Shown here: in pieces, positions 29,477 to 36,524 of the stretch
How positions within the stretch are numbered: position 1 is the first letter of the stretch
Layout of the letters: the number at the start of each line of letters is the position of its first letter
Origin: JAMCYG01 sp027365565
Lineage (GTDB): Archaea; Micrarchaeota; Micrarchaeia; Micrarchaeales; Micrarchaeaceae
Reading direction: 5' to 3'
NCBI GenBank assembly: GCA_027365565.1
Contig: DAHXMI010000012.1
Span: forward strand, 1 to 47,622
Length of the DNA: 47,622 nt
The notes under the pieces: model-generated
What the model saw: the letters and a program-made list of their open reading frames with translations, nothing else
Database searches by the model: none
What the model was told of the DNA's origin: nothing
Translations under genes and position numbers: made by a program

Positions 29477-30499
29477 TCAGATGCCTTCGAGCCCTTCGAT
29501 GAAGTTGTAATCAGTCTCGGCGCTCCTTGTCATCTTGATCGGATAGTCGAGCTGCGGCTTGACCCCTGTGACAACAGACATGACCCTTATCTGATCGTTC
29601 ATCTCAGGGCTTAGCCTCGCTCCGAATATCACGTTAGCGTTGTCATCAAGATGCTCGGTGACTCCTGCGCCGACCTTTGTAACCTCATCTATGGTTAGGG
29701 AGGTGCCTCCTGCTATGTGCACCAGTGCACTCTTCGCCCCGGACATGTCAACATTGAGCAGCGGGTGCTTGACCGTGGAGTTTATCACGTTGTTTATCTT
29801 TTCGCTCCCGGATCCGAAGCCTATGTTTATCATCGCTATGCCAGAGTCCCTTACCACCGTTCCTAGGTCTGAGAAATCTATGTTTATCAGGCTCGGGAAT
29901 TTTATCGCGTCGGCTATTCCCTTCACTGCGTTCGATGCGACGTTGTCCACCAACTCGAAAGACTTGTCTATCGAAAGGTTGGGTGCGTAGCTCAACAGGC
30001 GATCGTTCTCTATCAGTATGACGCTGTCTGCGCTCTTTGAGAGCCTGTCTAGGCTCCAGTCAGCCTTCACCTTCCTGCTCCTTTCCAGCGAAAACGGGTA
30101 TGTGGCGAACGCCACGACCAGCGCACCGCTTTCCTTTGCCATCTCAGCTACGACAGGTCCGGCTCCGCCTCCTGTGCCTCCGCCGAGGCCCACTGCCATG
30201 AATATGAGGTTGTAGCCGTTGATCGCGTCTGCTATCTCAGCCCTGCTCACGTCGGCAGCCCTTGCTGCCACTTCTGGAAATCCGCCGGCACCCATGCCGC
30301 GCGTGACGTCCTTGCCGATAAGCAGCTTCTTGTCAGCCCCTATCATGCTCAGATGCTTTGCATCCGTGTTTATCGCTATGGTCGAGGCACTTTTGATGCC
30401 CTGTGAGTGCATGCGGTTGATCAGGTTGCTGCCCGCTCCGCCGACTCCTACCACTGCCGCCTTTACTGAGAAATCCTCATAGTCTGCATAGTTCTCCAT
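29477..30499 (-). CDS. ftsZ2: Cell-division GTPase FtsZ, second paralogue
   Basis: 340 aa. Tubulin/FtsZ GTPase: T1 GVGGAGSNLINRM, T3 with GMGAGGFPEVA, T4 VGLGGGTGGGAGP, then YPFSLERSRKVKADWSL and ILIENDRLL. The tubulin signature is normally GGGTG[SAT]G; here it is GGGTGGG, which may change GTPase rate. The C-terminal domain is complete (RLSPEMNDQIRVMSVVTGV), and the tail is short with FIEGLEGI. The start has GGTGGC with a 3-nt spacer. It lies 54 nt after the other ftsZ. Assignment to the FtsZ2 clade is by position and divergence, not phylogeny. Confidence 0.93.
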   Translation of the reverse strand: MENYADYEDFSVKAAVVGVGGAGSNLINRMHSQGIKSASTIAINTDAKHLSMIGADKKLLIGKDVTRGMGAGGFPEVAARAADVSRAEIADAINGYNLIFMAVGLGGGTGGGAGPVVAEMAKESGALVVAFATYPFSLERSRKVKADWSLDRLSKSADSVILIENDRLLSYAPNLSIDKSFELVDNVASNAVKGIADAIKFPSLINIDFSDLGTVVRDSGIAMINIGFGSGSEKINNVINSTVKHPLLNVDMSGAKSALVHIAGGTSLTIDEVTKVGAGVTEHLDDNANVIFGARLSPEMNDQIRVMSVVTGVKPQLDYPIKMTRSAETDYNFIEGLEGI

Positions 30500-30553
30500 A
30501 TTGCCACCCTTTGAACAGTAAACAATGAAAGGGGTAAAATGCTGAAAGGCTTT

Positions 30554-31612
30554 TCAGCCTATCAGCTCAAGGTCGTTGTATGGGGCATTGCTGGCGGATC
30601 TCTCTTCGAGCTTGCCAACGATGCTTGCTCCCTTCACGCCGGTCACTATTGCCACGATCTCTATCTTGTCATCGTAGCCCTGTATGATTCTGGCGCCCCA
30701 CTTCACGTTCGCCTTCGGGTCCATCTGGTCGGTTATCATCTCTCCCGCGGATATCGCGTCGCCTATTGAAAGCGATGATCCGCCGGTTATGTGTATCAGA
30801 GCGCCTGAAGCGCCCTCGAACGATACATCGAGCAGCCTGTTCTTTAGGACTCCATCAGCCGCAGCCGCAACCTTGTCGTTGCCCTTGCCAGTGCCGACAG
30901 ATATGAAGCCGACGTCGCCGTTGCCCATGATCGACCTCACGTCAGCGAAGTCTATCGTTATCAGGCTCGGCTGCGTTATCGTCCAGACAAGGCCGCCTAT
31001 CGCCTTCGCGAGTATCTCGTCAGCGAGGCCGAACGCCTGGTCCATCGGCAGGTTTGGTGCAAGCTGCACTAGCCTGTTGTTGTCGAGCAGTATTACGCTG
31101 TCGCAGTGCTTCCTGAGCTGCTGTATGCCCTCTTCGGCCTTTACCTTCCTGACCCTTTCGAGGTTGAACGGGTATGTGGCCATCGCGACGACTATCGCAC
31201 CCTGCTCCTTGGCGATCTGGGCGATCACTGGCGCAGATCCTGTTCCAGTTCCGCCTCCCTCTCCAACGCATAGGAACACGAGCTGAGCCGTTGCGAGTTC
31301 CTGCTCTATGAGCTGCCTGTCAACTTCGGCCGCCTTTCGCCCGACTGGCGGGTCGCCTCCGGCGCCGAGACCCTTCGTTATGCTCTTGCCGATGAGGACC
31401 TTTCTGACTCTATCGTCTATAATCTTGAATTGCTGAGCATCAGTGTTCACGCCTATGAACTCGGTGCCCTTCACGCCGGCCTTGACCAGCCTGTTCACCA
31501 TGTTGCATCCAGCACCGCCGGCACCGACCGTGACAATCTTCACATGGTCGGAACCATACTGACTGATGTCGTCCTTACTCTGCCCCAATACGTCGCTCAT
31601 GAGATCGCTCAT
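30554..31612 (-). CDS. ftsZ1: Cell-division GTPase FtsZ, first paralogue
   Basis: 352 aa. Canonical motifs: TVGAGGAGCNMVNRL, GLGAGGDPPVGRKAA, T4 GEGGGTGTGSAPV, YPFNLERVRKVKAEEGI and the synergy region WGARIIQGYDDKIEIVAIVTG. The C-terminus carries a short tail (NAPYNDLELIG) that could bind SepF. Start ATG 31612; ATG 31600 is possible. In archaea FtsZ1 and FtsZ2 act together, one organising the ring and the other constricting. Confidence 0.95.
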   Translation of the reverse strand: MSDLMSDVLGQSKDDISQYGSDHVKIVTVGAGGAGCNMVNRLVKAGVKGTEFIGVNTDAQQFKIIDDRVRKVLIGKSITKGLGAGGDPPVGRKAAEVDRQLIEQELATAQLVFLCVGEGGGTGTGSAPVIAQIAKEQGAIVVAMATYPFNLERVRKVKAEEGIQQLRKHCDSVILLDNNRLVQLAPNLPMDQAFGLADEILAKAIGGLVWTITQPSLITIDFADVRSIMGNGDVGFISVGTGKGNDKVAAAADGVLKNRLLDVSFEGASGALIHITGGSSLSIGDAISAGEMITDQMDPKANVKWGARIIQGYDDKIEIVAIVTGVKGASIVGKLEERSASNAPYNDLELIG

Positions 31613-31640
31613 ACCAATCGCCGATTAATAATGATTAAGG

Positions 31641-31650
31641 AATATTTAAA
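31641..31650 (-). promoter_or_regulatory. TATA box of the ftsZ1-ftsZ2 operon
   Basis: TTTAAATATT on the minus strand, about 30 nt upstream of ATG 31612 in an otherwise AT-rich gap (31613-31797). The short spacing suggests a nearly leaderless mRNA. The rest of the gap shows no other gene. Confidence 0.5.
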
Positions 31651-31797
31651 AAGCTATGTTGGCGTTCTCTAATAGAAATACACACGGAGATTATGCGGCA
31701 GCACACTCTTCCCAAAGGCAAACTTTTGTTTACCTAAGTAGAATTATTTTATTGCGGTAAAACAATTTTTATTGTAATATACTAAAGTGTATGTGAT

Positions 31798-31986
31798 TCA
31801 GTGTATGAGTTTGCTCTTGTCGCGCCTCTTCGCTATCTCCTCATCGCTGTCATCCAGCCAGCTTTTCGGGCGCCATTTGTCGTCGTCATCCTTTTTCCTG
31901 CCCCTGGGATTTACTGCGCTCCGCTGCTCCTTGAGTCTCAACATTGCAAGGTTGTCATTGCTAATAGTATCACTTGGCCTCCACAT
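31798..31986 (-). CDS. Small hydrophilic orphan, 62 aa
   Basis: The product is very charged (RGRKKDDDDKWRPKSWLDDSD, EEIAKRRDKSK), without Cys or hydrophobic segments, and is probably intrinsically disordered. It is likely coding because of its composition and because it is tightly placed after the anchored protein: ATG 31986 overlaps that gene by 17 nt. A start at ATG 31944 is the alternative. No family recognised. It might work with the upstream membrane protein. Confidence 0.55.
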   Translation of the reverse strand: MWRPSDTISNDNLAMLRLKEQRSAVNPRGRKKDDDDKWRPKSWLDDSDEEIAKRRDKSKLIH

Positions 31987-32611
31987 AGCTGCTGGTTATC
32001 GTGCCGTTTGTGGACATTATGACGAACAGCGACTTTGTAGCTCCGCCTGCCGTGTAGTTTATCAGCCATGAGTTTTCAAAGGAGGCATTGAGCGGCGTGA
32101 AGTTCGCCGGGATCGCATTGTAGAAATGCGCGTGCACTGATGTCTCATTATATCCGTACGTCGATACGTAGTCCTTTATTGGCGTGTAGTTCTGCGCGTA
32201 CGACTGCGCTATGGCGATATATGGCGAACCTATTACGTAGTTGTAGTAGCTGTTGAGAAGGCTGCCGACGCCATATATGCTGCAGTTGTTCGAGTACACG
32301 CTGTAGACTGTCGGTGCCAGGCCGAGCGCAGGGTAGTCGAAGCTCTCGGTGAGTATGGTCGGGCAGGGCCGCGTTGAGTTGTACACGATGTTGACTACGA
32401 TGTTCCAGCTGTCGTTCTTCAGGCTGGAGCCGCTTACGTTCACCACATTTATTATTGCGGTGGGTGAGTGCGCCTTTAGGTCGTTGAGCACTATCTGCTC
32501 CGCCTGCGCCTGCGTGAGCGGCGTCTTGTATGTATATTTAAGCAGGAAGAATGCGCCAAGAACAATTCCTATGATTACAGCGGCAACCACTACTTTTCCA
32601 AAAAGGTCCAT
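31970..32611 (-). CDS. Membrane-anchored extracytoplasmic orphan
   Basis: 213 aa. One N-terminal membrane helix (VVVAAVIIGIVLGAFFLL) and then an extracellular domain with two Cys, which could form a disulfide, and about ten N-glycosylation sequons. The region after the helix (TPLTQAQAEQIVLNDLKAHSP...VVNVSGSSLKNDSWNIVV) has the shape of a PepSY-like or cystatin-like unit, but this is only an impression. Start ATG 32611. It is divergent from argF. Confidence 0.72.
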   Translation of the reverse strand: MDLFGKVVVAAVIIGIVLGAFFLLKYTYKTPLTQAQAEQIVLNDLKAHSPTAIINVVNVSGSSLKNDSWNIVVNIVYNSTRPCPTILTESFDYPALGLAPTVYSVYSNNCSIYGVGSLLNSYYNYVIGSPYIAIAQSYAQNYTPIKDYVSTYGYNETSVHAHFYNAIPANFTPLNASFENSWLINYTAGGATKSLFVIMSTNGTITSSYVEAK

Positions 32612-32715
32612 CTTTCCACGTCATGGTATATTGACAGCAAACAATTTAACTCTTTATCGGCACATAATAAGATAGGTTGAAGGAGTATAGGATAGCGCGG
32701 ATATGGTGGTGATGG

Positions 32716-33621
32716 ATGAATTTTGTAAGCGTTGACGATGTTTCTGCCGAGCAGATGCACAGGATATTTGACATTGCGGACAGGATAAAGGAAGGCAAGA
32801 TGGAGGTATCGATCGAACCGAACGCTGTAATGGTGCTGCTTTTCGAGAAGCCTTCCACCAGGACGAGGGTATCGTTCGAGGCGGCGATGGCGAAGCTGGG
32901 CGGCAAATCGATATACCTTGACAGCACGACCACCCAGATATCCAGGGGTGAGAGCCTTTCCGATACTGCCAAGGTGATCAGCGGATATGCGAACTACCTC
33001 GTAGCGAGGCTGAACAGGCATTCGGACATCTTAGAGCTGGCGGCGAACGCGACCATACCGGTCATCAATGCGCTGACGGATTTGGAGCACCCGTGCCAGG
33101 CGCTGAGCGACCTTTATACGGTAAGGGATGCGAAGAAGGCACTCAAGAGGATGAGGCTGGCGTTCGTGGGCGACATAGCGGCGAACACCGCAAATTCGCT
33201 CATGCTTGCAGGTGCGAAGCTGGGCGTTGACATAGCGCTCATAGGCCCGAAGGAGTACCAGCCGAATCCGGTGTACTTCACAAAGGCGAAGGAGTACGGC
33301 AATGTAGAGGTTTACAGCGACCCGAAGGAGGGGCTGAGCGACGTGGACGTGGTGTACACCGACACGTTCGTGAGCATGGGCCAGGAAGAGGAGGCCAAGC
33401 GAAGGAAAGCGCTTTTCGCGCCGTACCAGGTTAACACTGAAATGATGAAGAACGCGAACGAGGATGCGATAGTCATGCACTGCCTGCCAGCACATAGGGG
33501 CGAGGAAATAAGCGCGGATGTGATCGATGGCCCGAGGAGCGTGGTCTGGGAGCAGGCGAAAAACAAGATGCTGATCGAGGAAGCGATAATTCTCTATCTC
33601 TCAGAAAATGAGAGCGAGTAG
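32716..33621 (+). CDS. argF: Ornithine carbamoyltransferase
   Basis: 301 aa. Carbamoyl-phosphate site FEKPSTRTRVSFE (about 43-55), then HPCQALSDL (about 121), the ornithine-loop SMG (DTFVSMGQEEE) and the C-terminal HCLPAHRGEE. These motifs separate it from aspartate carbamoyltransferase. It forms citrulline from ornithine and carbamoyl phosphate. No other arginine gene is nearby, so in a reduced genome it may serve catabolism or ATP yield from citrulline. The start follows GGTGGTGAT. The next element is the third LamG pilin. Confidence 0.96.
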   Translation: MNFVSVDDVSAEQMHRIFDIADRIKEGKMEVSIEPNAVMVLLFEKPSTRTRVSFEAAMAKLGGKSIYLDSTTTQISRGESLSDTAKVISGYANYLVARLNRHSDILELAANATIPVINALTDLEHPCQALSDLYTVRDAKKALKRMRLAFVGDIAANTANSLMLAGAKLGVDIALIGPKEYQPNPVYFTKAKEYGNVEVYSDPKEGLSDVDVVYTDTFVSMGQEEEAKRRKALFAPYQVNTEMMKNANEDAIVMHCLPAHRGEEISADVIDGPRSVVWEQAKNKMLIEEAIILYLSENESE

Positions 33622-33662
33622 CGGATTTTTTATTATTTCCTTGAAATACCTAATTTGATGCA

Positions 33663-34571
33663 ATGCAGTGCGGCGCAATATCAATCAGGCGGGCCCAGTC
33701 GGCGATGGAGTACCTGATGACGTACGGCTGGGCGATACTGATCATCGCGGTCGTCCTCGCGGCACTTTTCAGCCTCGGAGTCTTCAACACAGCAAACCTT
33801 GGACCAAGGGCGCAGCCCGGTTCATGCCATGTCTTCAGGCCTGGAGGACCAGGCACCAACACGAATGTGAACCTTGAAGGAATTTGCAACGGCGAACTGC
33901 CAGAGTATGTAGCAGGTTTCAATGGGCAAAATGCGTCTGTAAATTTGAACGTTACAAAAATTCCTATTGGCGCTTCTGCAAGAACAGTTGTTGCTTGGTT
34001 CTATGCTACGGCTCAGCCACCTAGCAGCAATCAGGACTCAATTTTTGCTTATGGGACTGCAAATTCTTGCGATCAGACTTTTTGGGTTTCTGTCACGTCC
34101 CCATCAAACACATGCGATGGGGGCCAAATTTTTATAGATAATTGGTGTACCTGCCAGGCTTTTCCAGGATTTACCTCATTAACAACACGAAAATGGTATT
34201 TTGTAGCGGACGAGTACAATGGCACAAATCAAATAGGTTATTTAGGCGATGGAGGCAATTTAGTCAGCGTACATACTGCCGTTAGTATAAACACAGGCAG
34301 TTCGCCTTTTTACATTGGGTATTGGACAGTCAGACAATATTTCAACGGATCTATAGCCAATGTTCAAGTCTACAACTCGTCCCTCTCATCAAACGAGATA
34401 TCTTTGCTTTACCAAGAAGGAGTGGGAGGGACGCCCATAGACCTGCAGAACCTCGTGGGCTGGTGGCCCCTTAACGGGAACGCGCAGGACTACAGCGGCA
34501 ACAATAACAACGGTGAGGCTACCAACGTAATCTTCACGAGTCAGTGGACGGGCGGCTACTCGGTGCCTTGA
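33663..34571 (+). CDS. Type IV pilin-like protein with a LamG-type adhesin domain (copy 3)
   Basis: 302 aa, 9 kb from copies 1 and 2. Signal and helix IRRAQSAMEYLMTYGWAILI, the NLGPRAQPGSCHVFRPGGPG block, then CNGELPEYVAGFNG. The variable LamG-like middle (TVVAWFYATAQPPSSNQDS, WYFVADEYNGTNQIGYLG, SIANVQVYNSSLSSNEISLL) has extra Cys (NSCDQTF, SNTCDGG, NWCTCQ). The end is GWWPLNGNAQDYSG plus the NNNN-GEATNVIFTSQW part. The middle is visibly AT-richer than the ends and the neighbouring genes. A T-rich TATA-like TTTTTTATTATT is about 30 nt upstream. Confidence 0.85.
   Translation: MQCGAISIRRAQSAMEYLMTYGWAILIIAVVLAALFSLGVFNTANLGPRAQPGSCHVFRPGGPGTNTNVNLEGICNGELPEYVAGFNGQNASVNLNVTKIPIGASARTVVAWFYATAQPPSSNQDSIFAYGTANSCDQTFWVSVTSPSNTCDGGQIFIDNWCTCQAFPGFTSLTTRKWYFVADEYNGTNQIGYLGDGGNLVSVHTAVSINTGSSPFYIGYWTVRQYFNGSIANVQVYNSSLSSNEISLLYQEGVGGTPIDLQNLVGWWPLNGNAQDYSGNNNNGEATNVIFTSQWTGGYSVP
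33699..33759 (+). repeat. Conserved 5' block of LamG pilin copy 3
   Basis: 61 bp, 60 identical to 23856-23916. Encodes the pilin signal helix. Confidence 0.85.
34461..34538 (+). repeat. Conserved 3' block of LamG pilin copy 3
   Basis: 78 bp identical to 24630-24707. Encodes the conserved C-terminal end of the LamG unit. Confidence 0.9.
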
Positions 34572-34579
34572 CCCTATAA

Positions 34580-35032
34580 TCAGCCGAATATCGCTCCGAA
34601 GCCGGCGTTGCCCTTGTCCTTCTCTTCCTTTATCGTTGCGAGCAGCTTCTCCTCCTGCTCCTTCGGGGCCCTCTTCACGCTCTTGAACCTCTCGGCGAAC
34701 ATCTTCTCCGCGCTGTCGAGGAATTCATCGGCGGCGCTTATGTAGATGTAGGACTTGCCCTGGTCAAGGCCTGATGATGCGCCGTCCCTTATGGAATACT
34801 CCTGCCTGGTGAAAATTAGGTTTGCGTACTTGTCTTCCTTAAGCTTCCTTATGAATTCGGCCCTCTTTGCCTCGCTCTCCTCGTGGGCCTTCTTCTCATC
34901 TTCGGTCATCTTGCCTTCAGGCTTGTCAGGTCCGGCGGATACCATCTCGGCGCTGAGCGCGGGATCGAACTCGAGCCTAGCCTTGAGGTCGTTGAGCTCT
35001 GAACTGTCGCATTCGTAAACCCTTTCGGCCAT
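34580..35032 (-). CDS. Acidic orphan, 150 aa
   Basis: Not recognised. A helical, Glu/Lys-rich protein: MAERVYECDSSELNDLK at the N-terminus, a charged coiled-coil-like middle (TEDEKKAHEESEAKRAEFIR), a beta-rich part (ANLIFTRQEYSIRDGAS, KSYIYISAADEFLD) and a Lys/Glu C-terminus ending GAIFG. No membrane segment. The start is ATG 35032, just downstream of eS8 on the same strand (19 nt), so it probably shares the transcript. It may be a lineage-specific accessory protein. Confidence 0.7.
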   Translation of the reverse strand: MAERVYECDSSELNDLKARLEFDPALSAEMVSAGPDKPEGKMTEDEKKAHEESEAKRAEFIRKLKEDKYANLIFTRQEYSIRDGASSGLDQGKSYIYISAADEFLDSAEKMFAERFKSVKRAPKEQEEKLLATIKEEKDKGNAGFGAIFG

Positions 35033-35051
35033 AGGAACCAGCCATTGAGGA

Positions 35052-35444
35052 TTATTGCTGCTCGAGCAGCTTGGCGTTTATCGTGCCATCCCTTCCGACC
35101 CTGTTGAGCACTACTGCCTTGCCCATGTCGGTGCTTATTATCGTGCCTTTTGTTATTATGTTCAGCCTGGCAAAGTTCTTGTTGTCCCTTGACTCGAGGA
35201 CGCCCTTTATCGCCATCTTCTTGTAGCCGTCCTTTGTAAGCAGGTTGACCTCTGCCGTCCTCTTGAGCTTCGTGGTCACGCTGCCTCCGCGCCTCCTTAT
35301 GCTAGATATGCCCCTGCTTGCGCCGAGCTTCGTCTCTGCGGGGAAGTTCCCAATCTCACTCCTCCTCTTGTCCCTGAACTTGGCTACTTTCTTGCCGTTG
35401 CCTGCGCTCTTGGTGCTTGACCTGCCATGCATTCTTCCGCTCAT
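35052..35444 (-). CDS. rps8e: Small ribosomal subunit protein eS8
   Basis: 130 aa. Archaeal eS8 features: MSGRMHGRSSTKSAGNGKK (in part), FPAETKLGASR, the RRRGGSVTTKLKR segment and LESRDNKNFARLNIITKG. It binds 16S rRNA in the central domain. GTGAT with a 4-nt spacer precedes ATG 35444. The divergent gene at 35555 is the MetRS C-terminal-like protein. Confidence 0.95.
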   Translation of the reverse strand: MSGRMHGRSSTKSAGNGKKVAKFRDKRRSEIGNFPAETKLGASRGISSIRRRGGSVTTKLKRTAEVNLLTKDGYKKMAIKGVLESRDNKNFARLNIITKGTIISTDMGKAVVLNRVGRDGTINAKLLEQQ

Positions 35445-35554
35445 CTTAATCACGCTGATGAAATACTGATAAAAACAGCATTATTAGTTTATCCCGTCCA
35501 TTATTTATTCCTTACTGTGCGATATATTCTTTTGCTGCTGGACAAGGTGCTTGG

Positions 35555-35881
35555 ATGATAAACATAGAGGATTTCCAGAAGGTAGAGCTTAAGGTCGGGA
35601 AGATACTTGAAGCCAGGGACCTGGAGGGTGCAAGGAAGCCGATGTACGTGTTGAAGGTCGACATAGGCGAGGAGAGCCCAAGGGAGATAGTGGCAGGCAT
35701 AGCGGACAGGTATTCTAAGGAGGAGCTCATCGGCAGGAGCATAATTGTAGTCGCAAACCTGGAGCCGAAGAGGGTGGCGAACTTCCAGTCAAACGGGATG
35801 CTGCTCGCGGCAGAGTCCGATGGCGAACTGGCCATTCTCACCACAGACAAGGAGATTAAGCCTGGGTCCGGGATACACTGA
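35555..35881 (+). CDS. Stand-alone tRNA-binding domain (MetRS C-terminal/Trbp111 type)
   Basis: 108 aa. OB-fold of the EMAP-II/Trbp111 type: VELKVGKILEARDLEGARKP, YVLKVDIGEESPREIVAGIA, then VVANLEPKRVANFQSNGMLL and the end KPGSGIH. It binds the outside corner of tRNA. In many bacteria and archaea this domain is fused to, or encoded separately from, MetRS. The MetRS at 36525-38210 lacks it, so this is very probably its beta subunit. GGTG lies upstream of ATG 35555. Confidence 0.93.
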   Translation: MINIEDFQKVELKVGKILEARDLEGARKPMYVLKVDIGEESPREIVAGIADRYSKEELIGRSIIVVANLEPKRVANFQSNGMLLAAESDGELAILTTDKEIKPGSGIH

Positions 35882-35930
35882 TGCGCTAATACTGAAACAT
35901 ATCATACTAATATCGCAAGCGGTGTTTGTT

Positions 35931-36216
35931 ATGATGAAGACGGAGACCAATTTTGCAAACCTGATTGAAGGCAATGGGAGGTTCCTCAGGAAGAACGAGG
36001 AGTTCAGGAGGCTCAGCACGGGACAGCAGCCCGAGTACGTGGTAGTTACGTGCTCCGACTCGCGCACCGCGCCAACCATAGCGACTGATTCCGGCAAGGG
36101 CCCAGAGGGAAGCGCTGATGAAGAGCAGCGCGATAAGGAAGGTATTCGAGAGCGGTGCGCTTGAGATAAGGATCGGTCTTTACGACATAGGGACAGGGGA
36201 GCTGAAGGTTATATGA
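35931..36216 (+). pseudogene. Remnant of a beta-carbonic anhydrase
   Basis: The first part reads as the start of a beta-carbonic anhydrase: FANLIEGNGRFLRKN and YVVVTCSDSRTAP with the first zinc ligand Cys and the CSDSR motif. It stops matching right after CSDSR. The typical C-terminal end is found 50 nt later in another frame: LMKSSAIRKVFESGALEIRI and GLYDIGTGELKVI, stop TGA 36214. About 100 codons with the other zinc ligands (HxxC) are missing and the frame changes, so the gene is dead. The acylphosphatase start overlaps its last codons. Confidence 0.82.
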
Positions 36217-36506
36217 AGACTTTATATGCGAAAGTCCATGGGAACGTGCAGGGTGTCGGGTACAGGGATCTCGTAAGAAGGGCCGCGCTGCATCTCGGCA
36301 TAACCGGAAGCGTGAAGAATGAGGATGACGGTTCCGTAAGCATAATCGCATCCGGCGAGGATGGAAGCCTCGATCGCTTCTTCAAGGAGATAAAGGTAGA
36401 CTACCAGTATGGGCCAAGCGTATTCGACATTGAGTTCATGAACGAGAGCCCGAAACACACAGTCACTGACAGGAAAGGGAACAAAAGCTTCGAGGTCGCG
36501 AGGTAG
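36213..36506 (+). CDS. acyP: Acylphosphatase
   Basis: 97 aa. Complete acylphosphatase: active-site loop VQGVGYRDLVRRAA (catalytic Arg in GYR) and the Asn of SVKNEDDGSV, followed by ASGEDGSLDRFFKEI. It hydrolyses acyl phosphates such as carbamoyl phosphate or acetyl phosphate. The ATG lies inside the end of the carbonic-anhydrase remnant, so it probably depends on that transcript. It converges with metG. Confidence 0.95.
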   Translation: MKTLYAKVHGNVQGVGYRDLVRRAALHLGITGSVKNEDDGSVSIIASGEDGSLDRFFKEIKVDYQYGPSVFDIEFMNESPKHTVTDRKGNKSFEVAR

Positions 36507-36524
36507 CAGGAGGCCATTAGACCG

